Source: Micrococcus flavus (lineage in GTDB: Bacteria > Actinomycetota > Actinomycetes > Actinomycetales > Micrococcaceae). Taken from it: DNA of 64,000 nt. Within the stretch, counting starts at the first letter, position 1; the number at the start of each line of letters is the position of its first letter. The translations under genes were made by a program, and so were the position numbers. Below the pieces are notes generated by a model. That model had not been told where the DNA came from. It saw only the letters and a list, made by a program, of their open reading frames with translations, and ran no database searches. Shown here one piece after another: positions 1 to 7,879 of the stretch. The stretch lies in assembly GCF_014204815.1 (NCBI RefSeq), contig NZ_JACHMC010000001.1, positions 1,984,001 to 2,048,000 of the forward strand, given 5' to 3'.

Positions 1-27
1 ACGGCGGCCACCACGGCACCCCATGGC

Positions 28-33
28 TAGGCT
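28..33 (+). promoter_or_regulatory. -10 hexamer, methyltransferase-like gene
   Basis: TAGGCT lies 7 bases before the ATG at 41. It would give a leaderless transcript and favours that start over the in-frame ATG at 23. Confidence 0.5.
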
Positions 34-40
34 GGCACCC

Positions 41-892
41 ATGGTCCAGAAGGCGCGACGGCTCGAGGGGTCCGCGCCGACCGGTCTGCGGGGTCGCGCC
101 CGGGGCGGCCCCCGCGGCCATGTCACCCGCGGCACCACCGCGGCGCAGCGCATGCGGCGCGTGGACCGCTGGCTCGCGGACGTCCACGGCCCGCTGCTGC
201 GGGGCACGGCGGCCCCCCTGGTGGTGGACCTGGGCTTCGGCGCCGAGCCGGTGACCGCCGTCGAGATGTTCACCCGCCTGCGGGCGGTGAACCCGGCACT
301 CGAGCTGCTCGGCCTGGAGATCGACCCGGAGCGCGTGGCCCACGCCCGCGCCACCGCCCCCGCCCTGCCCGGCCTCGGCTGGGCCCACGGAGGCTTCGAG
401 CTGGACGTGCCGCGCCCGCCCACCGTGGTCCGGGCGTTCAACGTCCTCCGCCAGTACCGCGAGGAGGACGTGCCGGAGGTGTGGGACCTGATGTGCTCGC
501 GCCTCGCCCCGGACGGGCTGCTGGTGGAGGGCACGTGCTCGGAGGACGGCCGGCGCGCCGCGTGGGTCGAACTGGACCGCACGGGTCCGGTCTCGCTGAC
601 GCTCGCGCTGCGGCTGGGCGCCTTCGAGCGACCCTCCGACGTGGCCGAGCGGCTGCCCAAGGCCCTGATCCACCGACATGTGCCCGGGGAGGCGGTGCAT
701 CGCCTCCTGGCCGACGCCGACGCCGCCTGGGCCGTGCACGCGCCGCTGGGGGCCTACGGGACGCGACAGCGGTGGCTCGCCACGGTCAGCTCCCTGCGAG
801 CGGGCGGGTGGCCCGTGCTCGGCCGTGAGCGCCGCTGGCGACGCGGAGAGCTCAGCGTCCTCTGGGACGCCGTGGCGCCCGGCGCGCCCTGA
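41..892 (+). CDS. SAM-dependent methyltransferase-like protein
   Basis: Probable class I (Rossmann-fold) methyltransferase of 283 residues with unknown substrate. The glycine-containing motif VDLGFG lies near residue 62. About 25 residues later the stretch LLGLEIDPERV supplies the acidic residue that normally holds the ribose of S-adenosylmethionine. A motif resembling the post-strand-4 region follows (VVRAFNVLRQYRE). An upstream in-frame ATG at 23 would add six residues, but a -10 hexamer 7 bases before the ATG at 41 supports the shorter form. The gene converges on a DUF2516 gene. Fold assignment is reasonable; function is not known. Confidence 0.7.
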   Translation: MVQKARRLEGSAPTGLRGRARGGPRGHVTRGTTAAQRMRRVDRWLADVHGPLLRGTAAPLVVDLGFGAEPVTAVEMFTRLRAVNPALELLGLEIDPERVAHARATAPALPGLGWAHGGFELDVPRPPTVVRAFNVLRQYREEDVPEVWDLMCSRLAPDGLLVEGTCSEDGRRAAWVELDRTGPVSLTLALRLGAFERPSDVAERLPKALIHRHVPGEAVHRLLADADAAWAVHAPLGAYGTRQRWLATVSSLRAGGWPVLGRERRWRRGELSVLWDAVAPGAP

Positions 893-913
893 GCGCGGCA
901 GGGCCGGGGGACG

Positions 914-1228
914 TCAGCGGCGCCCGCCGTAGAAGTCGAGGTCCGGTCGGGTGCCGGCGAGGTAGACGGAGGCCACGCACACGGCGGCCAGGCCGAAGAG
1001 GCCGAGCCCGCCACGGCTGGTCAGCACGCTCAGCACGCCGACGACGACGGCGATGCCCGTCAGCAGCAGCCAGAAGCTCTTGGGGCGGCCGCCGACGCGC
1101 TCGAAGGCCTGGGGGCTGCGGCGCAGCACGTCCGCGAAGGCCCACACCTCCACGAGGAGGGCCAGGACGGCGAGGGCGAGGAACAGCCAGTCACCGGCCA
1201 TGACGGCGAAGGACATCGGGGCGCTCAT
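914..1228 (-). CDS. DUF2516 family small membrane protein
   Basis: A 104-residue protein with three hydrophobic segments, near residues 12-32, 52-70 and 76-92. It matches what I know of the actinobacterial DUF2516 family in size and in the pattern FADVLRRSPQAFER followed by a lysine-containing turn. The family has no known function; it is presumed to sit in the cytoplasmic membrane. ATG at 1228 is preceded by TAGACT at 1241-1236 and also by a GGAGG-like run, so it could be leaderless or leadered. A second ATG four codons on is a possible alternative start. Confidence 0.75.
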   Translation of the reverse strand: MSAPMSFAVMAGDWLFLALAVLALLVEVWAFADVLRRSPQAFERVGGRPKSFWLLLTGIAVVVGVLSVLTSRGGLGLFGLAAVCVASVYLAGTRPDLDFYGGRR

Positions 1229-1235
1229 GCCCTCC

Positions 1236-1241
1236 AGTCTA
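1236..1241 (-). promoter_or_regulatory. -10 hexamer, DUF2516 gene
   Basis: On the minus strand TAGACT stands 7 bases before the ATG at 1228, as expected for a leaderless mRNA. Confidence 0.5.
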
Positions 1242-1284
1242 GGGACTCGGGCCGCCGGCCGGATGCGGTGTCCGGGGCGGCGTC

Positions 1285-1290
1285 TACGCT
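1285..1290 (+). promoter_or_regulatory. -10 hexamer, tmk
   Basis: TACGCT is 6 bases before the GTG at 1297. This supports the GTG at 1297 as the tmk start. Confidence 0.5.
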
Positions 1291-1296
1291 CGAGGG

Positions 1297-2001
1297 GTGA
1301 GACCCTCCCCCGCCTCCCCGCAGCGTCCCGCCCCCGCCGCCGGACCCGGCGTGTCCGCGCGTCGGGGACTGTTCCTCGCCCTCGAGGGCGCGGACGGCAC
1401 CGGCAAGTCCACCCAGGCCCGCGCCGTCGCCGCCGCCCTGCGCGCCGCGGGCCACGAGACGCTCCTGACACGCGAGCCGGGCGGGTCGCCGCTCGGCGAG
1501 GCCGTGCGCGGGCTGCTGCTGGACCCCGCGCACGGGCCCGTGGACGCGCGCACCGAGGCGCTGCTGTTCGCCGCCGCCCGGGCCGCACACGTGGCGGCCA
1601 CGGTCCGGCCGGCCCTCGAGGCCGGGACCGTGGTGGTGACCGACCGCTACGTGGACTCCTCGGTGGCGTACCAGGGCGCGGTGCGCGGCCTGGGGACCGC
1701 GTGGATCGCCGAGCTGAACGCGTGGGCCACCGAGGGGCTCGTCCCGGACCTGACCGTCCTGCTGGACGCGGATGCGGACACGGCGGGCCGGCGCCGGGCG
1801 TCCCGGCACGCGGGGGGCGGGCACGCACCCGACCGCATGGAGCAGGAGACCGCGGCGGCGCACGAGAGCCTGCGGTCGGCCTTCCGGGCGCGCGCCGCCG
1901 CCGAGCCGGACCGCTATCTGGTGCTCGACGCCGGGGTCGCCCCCGAGGCGCTCACCCGGACCGTCGTCGAGCACGTCCTCCCGCGGCTGGGGCGCCCGTG
2001 A
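1297..2001 (+). CDS. tmk: Thymidylate kinase
   Basis: Phosphorylates dTMP to dTDP with ATP in the cytoplasm, an essential step in dTTP supply. The P-loop EGADGTGKST lies near residues 30-39, the DR(Y/H) motif appears as TDRYVDSS, and the LID-like region contains several arginines (GRRRASRHAGG). Length is 234 residues, slightly long for the family because of an Ala/Pro-rich N-terminal extension. A second GTG at 1351 would start closer to the P-loop, but the -10 hexamer 6 bases before 1297 favours the long form. Its TGA overlaps the GTG of holB, so the two are translationally coupled, as in many actinobacteria. Confidence 0.93.
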   Translation: MRPSPASPQRPAPAAGPGVSARRGLFLALEGADGTGKSTQARAVAAALRAAGHETLLTREPGGSPLGEAVRGLLLDPAHGPVDARTEALLFAAARAAHVAATVRPALEAGTVVVTDRYVDSSVAYQGAVRGLGTAWIAELNAWATEGLVPDLTVLLDADADTAGRRRASRHAGGGHAPDRMEQETAAAHESLRSAFRARAAAEPDRYLVLDAGVAPEALTRTVVEHVLPRLGRP

Positions 2002-3224
2002 GCGCCCCCGCCGTCCCGCCGCCGGGGCACGACGCCGCCCAGGACACGGACGTCTTCGCGGACCTCGCCGGACAGGACGCCTCCGTGGCCCGTCTGCGCC
2101 GCGCCGCCGCCGAGCCCGGCCCCGCCCACGCCTGGCTCTTCACGGGCCCACCCGGCTCCGGGCGGTCCTCCGCGGCCCGGGCCTTCGCCGCGGCCCTGCA
2201 GTGCGCGGAGCCCGACCCCGCACGGCGCGGCTGCGGCCGGTGCCACGCGTGCCGCACCGTGCTGGGAGGGACGCACCCGGACGTCACCGTGCTGGCCACG
2301 GAGGCCGTGCACTACCGGATCGAGGACGTGCGCGCTCTCGTGGAGGCCGCCCAGTCCACCCCCGCCACCGGCCGTTGGCGGATCTTCGTGATCGAGGATG
2401 CCGACCGCATGACCGAGCGCGCCACCAACGTGCTGCTCAAGGCCATCGAGGAGCCGCCTCCGCGGACGGTGTGGATGCTGTGCGCCCCCTCGCCCGCGGA
2501 CGTGCTGCCCACCATCCGCTCGCGCTGCCGCGTGGAGACCCTGCGCATCCCCGCGGTGGAGGACGTGGCCGCGCTGCTGCGGCGCCGGGACGGCCTGGAT
2601 GCGGACACCGCACTGCTGACCGCCCGGATCTCGCAGTGCCACGTGGGCGTGGCCCGGCGGCTGGCCCGCGACCCCGAGGCCCTGGCCCGCCGCGAGGACG
2701 TCCTGTCCCTGCCCCTGCAGACCACGGCGGTCTCCGACGCCATGGGCATGGCCGCCCGCCTCGCGCAGGTCTCCCACGCGGAGGCGGAGTCCTCGGCGGC
2801 CGCCCGCGACGCCGACGAGCTCGCCGCCCTGCATCGGCAGCTCGGCCTCGCCGAGGGGGAGGCGGTGCCGCCCAAGCTGCGCCAGCAGGTCAAGCGGCTC
2901 GAGGAGGACCAGGCCCGGCGGCGCAAGCGGGTCACCCGGGACGCCCTGGACCGCTCCATGCTGGACCTGATCGGCCTGTTCCGGGACGTGCTGCGCGTGC
3001 AGCTGGGCGCGCCGGGGGAGCTCGTCAACGAGCACCGCCGCGCCGAGGTGGAGCGCTACGCCGCGGGCGCTGCAGGATCGCCGGCGGAGGTGGTCGCGCG
3101 CATCGACGCGATCGGCGCCGCCCGCGAGCGCCTGGCCCAGAACGTGCCGGAGCAGCTGGCCCTGGAGGCCATGATGCTCGCCCTCCTGCCGGCCCGCGTC
3201 CGCACGCCCCGTCCGCCGCGCTGA
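1998..3224 (+). CDS. holB: DNA polymerase III subunit delta'
   Basis: Clamp-loader subunit of the replicative polymerase, 408 residues. It has a P-loop-like GPPGSGRSS near residue 50, a zinc-module cysteine set (ALQC, then CGRCHAC) near residues 69-87, and the SRC motif (TIRSRCRVE) near residue 175 that supplies the arginine finger in trans. The sequence EDADRMTERATNVLLKAIEE is typical of the family. The C-terminal third is helical and includes a charged segment (KRLEEDQARRRKR). The GTG start overlaps the tmk stop by two bases. No promoter of its own is seen, so it is read from tmk. Confidence 0.92.
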   Translation: MSAPAVPPPGHDAAQDTDVFADLAGQDASVARLRRAAAEPGPAHAWLFTGPPGSGRSSAARAFAAALQCAEPDPARRGCGRCHACRTVLGGTHPDVTVLATEAVHYRIEDVRALVEAAQSTPATGRWRIFVIEDADRMTERATNVLLKAIEEPPPRTVWMLCAPSPADVLPTIRSRCRVETLRIPAVEDVAALLRRRDGLDADTALLTARISQCHVGVARRLARDPEALARREDVLSLPLQTTAVSDAMGMAARLAQVSHAEAESSAAARDADELAALHRQLGLAEGEAVPPKLRQQVKRLEEDQARRRKRVTRDALDRSMLDLIGLFRDVLRVQLGAPGELVNEHRRAEVERYAAGAAGSPAEVVARIDAIGAARERLAQNVPEQLALEAMMLALLPARVRTPRPPR

Positions 3225-3297
3225 CCGGCCCGGGATGCGATTGCCGTCTCCGCCCGGGACACGGTAGGGTGGTCAGCCGTGGCCGACATGGCCGCGT

Positions 3298-3371
3298 GCC
3301 TCCTTAGCTCAGCTGGCCAGAGCAGCTCCCTCGTAAAGAGCAGGTCGCCGGTTCGAATCCGGCAGGGGGCT
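3298..3371 (+). tRNA. tRNA-Thr (anticodon CGU)
   Basis: A cloverleaf can be drawn with acceptor arms GCCTCCT / AGGGGGC (one G-U pair), D-arm GCTC...GAGC and anticodon loop CTCGTAA. The T-arm is GCCGG TTCGAAT CCGGC. The closing pair of the anticodon stem is a C-A mismatch. The CCA end is not encoded. Confidence 0.9.
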
Positions 3372-3376
3372 CCCCC

Positions 3377-3407
3377 GGACCCCGTCGCACCCCGTGCGAC
3401 GGGGTCC
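3377..3407. terminator. Hairpin terminator shared by tRNA-Thr and the convergent gene
   Basis: A perfect 14-bp stem around a 3-base loop lies six bases after the tRNA and before the convergent gene ending at 3453. It is followed by CTTC rather than a T run, as is common at this GC. Confidence 0.8.
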
Positions 3408-3452
3408 TTCCCTGTGCGGGCCCTGCGGGTCCGGACGCCCCGGCCGCAGCGC

Positions 3453-3905
3453 TCAGAGCCCCGCGGCCAGCTCGACGGCGCGGTCGACGTGCCGCAGGGT
3501 CCGCTCGGCGTGGCGTCCCACGGCCGCCGTCCCCCCGTGGGACCGCCGGGCCATGGCGACCGCCTGTGCGGTGGCGGCCAGCTCGTGCGCGGCACGGGAG
3601 AGCTCGCGGTGCACCGCCGCGGTGGTCGGCGGGATGTGCTGGTCGTCGTCGCCGGGATGCGCGGCGTGCAGGCGCACGGCCAGGTCGCGCACCACCGCGA
3701 GGCGGTCCGTCAGCTCGTTGCCCGCGTGCACCAGGCCGTTGTGCTCGGCGTCGCTCAGCGATCCCGGGGTGCGCTCGTCCAGCAGGACCTGCCAGTAGCG
3801 GTCCAGGGCACGGGCGAACCGGTCGTGGCCGCGGCGCCACAGGCCCGTGCCGAGCTCGCGCTCGTCCGTGCGGCGCTGTCGGAGGCGGGAGAACGGGCCC
3901 CTCAC
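3453..3905 (-). CDS. Hypothetical helical protein coupled to the quinone oxidoreductase
   Basis: A 150-residue protein with no signal peptide or membrane segment and no domain I recognise. It is rich in Ala, Arg, His and Leu and looks almost wholly alpha-helical. A central segment (NELTDRLAVVRDLAVRLHAA) and a C-terminal one (GRHAERTLRHVDRAVELAA) are amphipathic, so a helical bundle is likely. GTG at 3905 overlaps the TGA of the upstream oxidoreductase gene, so the two are almost certainly cotranslated. A role tied to the oxidoreductase is inference from that coupling only. Confidence 0.65.
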   Translation of the reverse strand: MRGPFSRLRQRRTDERELGTGLWRRGHDRFARALDRYWQVLLDERTPGSLSDAEHNGLVHAGNELTDRLAVVRDLAVRLHAAHPGDDDQHIPPTTAAVHRELSRAAHELAATAQAVAMARRSHGGTAAVGRHAERTLRHVDRAVELAAGL

Positions 3906-4963
3906 CGGTCGACCTCCGGGCGGCGGACGTCGGCGTCGTCGGTGACCAGCAGGACCTTGCCCGTGCGGTCGTCGGCGTCGAAGAACTCCTGCGCCGCGGC
4001 GGCCTCCGCCAGCGGGAGGCGGGCCACCACGGAGTGGTGGATCCGGCCGGCGGCCACGAGCGGCCAGACCGCGCGCTCGGTCGCCGCCACGATCCGCGCC
4101 TTCTCCGCCACGGGCCGCGGACGCAGCAGCGACCCGGTGATCCAGCCCCGTCGCGCCGCGAGGCGCATGAGGTGGAAGTCCTCGGGGATCGGCCCGCCCT
4201 GCACGGCGATCACCACGATCCGCCCGTCCATCGCCAGCGCGCGCACGTTGGGCGCGAGGTAGGGACCCCCGACGACGTCGAGCACCACGTCCGCACCGTG
4301 CCCGCCCGTGACGTCCCGCACCCACTCCGCGAACGCGCCCGCCGGCGCGGCACGGTGGTCGAACGCGGCCTCGGCGCCGAGCTCGAGGGCGCGGGCGACC
4401 TTGGCCTCCCCGCCGGCGGTGCCGAGCACCCGCACGCCGGTGGCCGCGAGGTATTGGACGGCGAAGGAGCCGATGCCACCGGTGGCGCCGTGCACCAGCG
4501 CCCACTCCCCGGCCTGGACACGGGCGGCGGCCACGAGGTTCGAGTGGACCGTGCACGCGACCTCGGGCAGCGCGGCCGCGTCCACGAGGTCCACCCCGTC
4601 CGGGACGGCCATCAGCTGTCCGGCCGGGACGACGACGTGCTCGGCGTAGCCCCCGCCCACCAGGAGCGCGCACACCCGGTCGCCGACGCCGAAGCGCCCC
4701 TCCCCCGGCATGCCCGCCCCGGGGCCCACGTCCAGGACCGTGCCGGAGACCTCGAGGCCCGGGATCGCGGACGCCCCGGGCGGCACGGGGTAGTCCCCCG
4801 CCCGCTGCACCAGGTCCGCCCGGTTGAGGCCTGCGGCGGCCACCGCCACCAGCACCTCGCCGGGCCCGGGGGCGGGCACGGGCTCGCGCGCTGCGCGGAT
4901 CACCTCCGTGCCCCCGGCGCCGTCGTAACGCACGGCCAGCATGTCCTGCGGGACCTGTCCCAT
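3902..4963 (-). CDS. NAD(P)H:quinone oxidoreductase, MDR superfamily (PIG3-like)
   Basis: Zinc-independent medium-chain dehydrogenase/reductase of 353 residues that probably reduces quinones or enones with NADPH. The N-terminal GroES-like domain contains AAGLNRADLVQRAGDYP, typical of the TP53I3/quinone-oxidoreductase branch. The Rossmann domain carries HGATGGIGSFAVQYLAATG near residue 158. The C-terminus has the family signature RTGKVLL. No structural-zinc cysteine cluster is seen. ATG at 4963 has an AGGAG ribosome site about 8 bases upstream. It is followed in an overlapping arrangement by a small helical gene. Confidence 0.85.
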   Translation of the reverse strand: MGQVPQDMLAVRYDGAGGTEVIRAAREPVPAPGPGEVLVAVAAAGLNRADLVQRAGDYPVPPGASAIPGLEVSGTVLDVGPGAGMPGEGRFGVGDRVCALLVGGGYAEHVVVPAGQLMAVPDGVDLVDAAALPEVACTVHSNLVAAARVQAGEWALVHGATGGIGSFAVQYLAATGVRVLGTAGGEAKVARALELGAEAAFDHRAAPAGAFAEWVRDVTGGHGADVVLDVVGGPYLAPNVRALAMDGRIVVIAVQGGPIPEDFHLMRLAARRGWITGSLLRPRPVAEKARIVAATERAVWPLVAAGRIHHSVVARLPLAEAAAAQEFFDADDRTGKVLLVTDDADVRRPEVDR

Positions 4964-5118
4964 TTACGTCTCCTCTCGCCTCGGGATCCGTCCCGCCCAC
5001 GCCGGGCGGGGGACCCGCGGTTCCTCGGCGCCCATCCTCCCGCGCGGAGCCCCGAGCGGGCCACCGGCTAGAGTGGAACGGCGGATCCGCGCCGCACCCC
5101 GGCGCCGCGGACCCGCGA

Positions 5119-5206
5119 GGATGGTTGTCCGAGCGGCCGAAGGAGCCGGTCTTGAAAACCGGTGCGCGGTGACCCCGTGCCGCGGGTTCGAATCCCGCAC
5201 CATCCG
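5119..5206 (+). tRNA. tRNA-Ser (anticodon UGA)
   Basis: Acceptor stem GGATGGT / ACCATCC, anticodon loop CTTGAAA with TGA at 5153-5155, a long variable arm typical of serine tRNAs, and T-loop GTTCGAAT. Discriminator is G. CCA is not encoded. Confidence 0.92.
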
Positions 5207-5398
5207 CGTCCGACCTGAGGGGATTCCCGGCCTGGCCACCCCGGGCCCGCCCTCCGTTCACCCGGCCGACACCCTGCTGTGGTGGGATGGGACACACGGT
5301 CGTCGCCGCCGGTGACGACCCCCGCCGCCCGCACCGTCACCGCCGCGGGACTCCCGGAGCCTCCGGGACCGCCGCGGCGTCGCACCCAGGGGAGTCCC

Positions 5399-7759
5399 AT
5401 GTCCAGCCTGTTCCGCCGCCACACCCTCGCCGCCGCCGCGTGCACCACGCTGGTGCTCGCGCCCGCCGCCCCGGCCTTCGCCGTCGAGACCGCCGAGGGC
5501 ACCCAGACCATCTCGATCCTGTCCTTCAACGACTTCCACGGCGCCCTGTCCGCCGACTACTCGGGCACGCAGTTCGCCGACACGGTGGAGGACTACCGCA
5601 CCGCCTTCGAGGCGGAGCACGGCGCGGACAGCACGCTGCTGACCAGCGCCGGCGACCTGATCGGCGGCTCCGCCTCCGTGTCCAACGTGCAGCAGGACGA
5701 GCCGACCATCCGGATCATGAACGCCCTGGGCCTCGAGACGCTGGCTGCCGGCAACCACGAGTTCGACCGCGGGCTGGACGACCTGCGCGACCGCGTCCTG
5801 CCCCTCGCCGACTTCCCGGTGCTCTCCGCGAACTTCGTGGACCCGCAGACCCGGGAGCCCGTGCTCGCCGCCTCCGAGATCGTGGAGGTCGAGGGCGTCC
5901 GTGTGGCCGTGATCGGCGCATCGCCCAACGAGCTCTACGCCACCACCACCGGCGCCGGTCTCGAGGGCAACCTGGTCCTGGACATGGTCGAGGCCGTCAA
6001 CGCCGAGGCCGAGGCCATCGCCGCCGCCGGCACCGCGGACGTCATCGTGGCCTCCTACCACGACGGGGCGGCCGGCTCCGGCGCCCTCGAGGACGAGACC
6101 GCCGCCAAGGCCCTGTTCGACCGGATGGTCAACGAGACCAGCCCGCTCGTGGACGTGATCTTCAACGGCCACACCCACCAGCTCTACCAGTTCGAGACGG
6201 ACAACGACGGCGTCGCGCGCCCCGTGCTGCAGGCCGGCGCCTCCGGCAGCCACCTGGCCGCCGTCGAGCTGACCCTGGACGCGGACGGCACCGTCCTGGC
6301 GACGACCTCGAAGCTGCTGGAGCGCTCCACGCAGGACCCGGCCGAGGCCGCCGCCGAGTCGGCCGTGACCGCCGAGGTGTACGCCCTCGAGCAGGAGGCC
6401 GTGGCCGTCTTCGAGGACATGCAGTCCCAGGTGATCGCGGACCTCGACGGCTCGATCACCACCGACTACCAGAAGCGCCTCGACGCCGGCGGCACCTGGA
6501 AGGCCGGCGGCACGCGCAGCGCGGAGACCACCCTGGGGAACTGGGTGGCGAACTCCATCAAGCACTCCGTCTCCGCGGCCCAGCCCGAGGTGGACGTGGC
6601 CGTGGTGAACCCGGGCGGCCTGCGCTCGGAGCTGTTCGTGGACCGGTTCAACAGCAACGGCGTGTTCACCGAGAAGCCCGAGGACCTCGTGGGCCGGCTG
6701 ACCATGGGCGAGATCATGGACGTCGCCCCGTTCGGCAACACCCTCACCTACTTCGACATCCCCGGCTCCTCCATCAAGCAGGCCCTCGAGCAGAACTGGC
6801 GGGACGGCGAGCGCGTCTTCACCCTCGGCTGGTCCGAGGAGCTCACCTGGACCTACGACGACTCCCGCCCGCAGGGGGACAAGGTCACCGGCGTCTGGCT
6901 GAACGGCGAGCCGCTCGAGATGGACCGCATGTACACCGTGGCCGCGCAGTCGTTCCTCGCGGACGACACGTGGGTCTCCCTGGGCGACCCGACCAAGGCT
7001 CCCGACGGCTACACCGCCTTCGCCGAGGGCCGGGAGAACTTCGTGGACCTGGGCGTCCTGGACACCACCGCAGTGGTCTCCTACGCCCGTGCGCAGGACG
7101 CGGCCGAGGGCGCGGTGTCCCCGGACTACGCGAAGAAGGGCGTGCCGGTCACCGGCGCCCCGGCCACTGTGGAGGCCGGCCAGGAGATCGTCCTGACACT
7201 CGGCGACCTCGTGATCGACTCCGACGGCGCCCCCGCCGCGACGTCCGTGGCGGTCTCCTTCGTCACCGCGGACGGCGAGACCGTCGAGCTGGGCACCGTG
7301 GAGGTCCCGGCGGGCGAGGAGTCCGTCACCCTCTCCGGCATCACGGCCCCGCAGGACGCCGGCACCGGTGAGCTCGTCATGACCGTGTCCTACGAGGACG
7401 GCACGACGACGGTGGTCCGCCACGCCCTGGAGGTCACCGCGGCCGCCGGCGAGGAGCCCGCCGAGCCCACCCACCCTGCGCAGCCGACCCACCCGGTCCA
7501 TCCCACGCACCCGGGCCAGCCGGCCGACCCCGCCGACCCGGCGCACCCGGGCCAGGGCCACGGCCCCGTCAAGGGTGACGACCACCCCGGCCAGGGCCTC
7601 GGCCCGGTGAAGGGTGAGGAGAACGCCGACGAGGCGCACCACACGGTGCCCGAGAAGGTCCAGACCGGCGACGATGCCGCCTGGCCCGTGGCCGCCCTCG
7701 CCGCGCTCGGTGCCGGCGTCCTCCTGACGGCGCGCCGCCGCCTCACCACCGCGCGCTGA
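5399..7759 (+). CDS. Secreted bifunctional metallophosphatase/5'-nucleotidase
   Basis: Extracellular enzyme of 786 residues that would release phosphate and nucleosides from nucleotides. A Sec signal peptide ends near APAFA (residue 28). The metallophosphatase domain shows NDFHG near residue 43, GNHEFD near 118 and NGHTH near 256. The 5'-nucleotidase C-terminal domain follows at about 377-555 (NPGGLRSEL, PFGNTLTYFDIPG). Then come a beta-rich module, a Pro/His-rich HP(G/A)Q repeat tract and a C-terminal hydrophobic helix with an Arg tail, preceded by EKVQTGDDA. That tail resembles a sorting signal but lacks LPXTG. An AGGGGAG ribosome site precedes the ATG. Confidence 0.88.
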   Translation: MSSLFRRHTLAAAACTTLVLAPAAPAFAVETAEGTQTISILSFNDFHGALSADYSGTQFADTVEDYRTAFEAEHGADSTLLTSAGDLIGGSASVSNVQQDEPTIRIMNALGLETLAAGNHEFDRGLDDLRDRVLPLADFPVLSANFVDPQTREPVLAASEIVEVEGVRVAVIGASPNELYATTTGAGLEGNLVLDMVEAVNAEAEAIAAAGTADVIVASYHDGAAGSGALEDETAAKALFDRMVNETSPLVDVIFNGHTHQLYQFETDNDGVARPVLQAGASGSHLAAVELTLDADGTVLATTSKLLERSTQDPAEAAAESAVTAEVYALEQEAVAVFEDMQSQVIADLDGSITTDYQKRLDAGGTWKAGGTRSAETTLGNWVANSIKHSVSAAQPEVDVAVVNPGGLRSELFVDRFNSNGVFTEKPEDLVGRLTMGEIMDVAPFGNTLTYFDIPGSSIKQALEQNWRDGERVFTLGWSEELTWTYDDSRPQGDKVTGVWLNGEPLEMDRMYTVAAQSFLADDTWVSLGDPTKAPDGYTAFAEGRENFVDLGVLDTTAVVSYARAQDAAEGAVSPDYAKKGVPVTGAPATVEAGQEIVLTLGDLVIDSDGAPAATSVAVSFVTADGETVELGTVEVPAGEESVTLSGITAPQDAGTGELVMTVSYEDGTTTVVRHALEVTAAAGEEPAEPTHPAQPTHPVHPTHPGQPADPADPAHPGQGHGPVKGDDHPGQGLGPVKGEENADEAHHTVPEKVQTGDDAAWPVAALAALGAGVLLTARRRLTTAR

Positions 7760-7796
7760 CCCCGCACCGCCGGCCGTCCCCACGGCCGGTGTCCGG

Positions 7797-7832
7797 CGAC
7801 GGCGGCGGGCCCGCCCAGGCCCGCCGCCGTCG
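7797..7832 (+). terminator. Hairpin terminator after the 5'-nucleotidase
   Basis: A perfect 14-bp inverted repeat (5' arm CGACGGCGGCGGGC, loop of 8) lies 37 bases after the stop and about 47 before the next start, so the two secreted-enzyme genes are probably separate transcripts. Confidence 0.75.
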
Positions 7833-7879
7833 TCGTGCTCCACCCCCGACCTCGCCCAGCCCCCTCCGAGAGGAACCCC

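Noticed and set aside
23-40. ATG at 23 as the start of the methyltransferase-like gene
   Set aside because: A -10 hexamer at 28-33 lies downstream of it and 7 bases before the ATG at 41, so transcription would begin after the first ATG.
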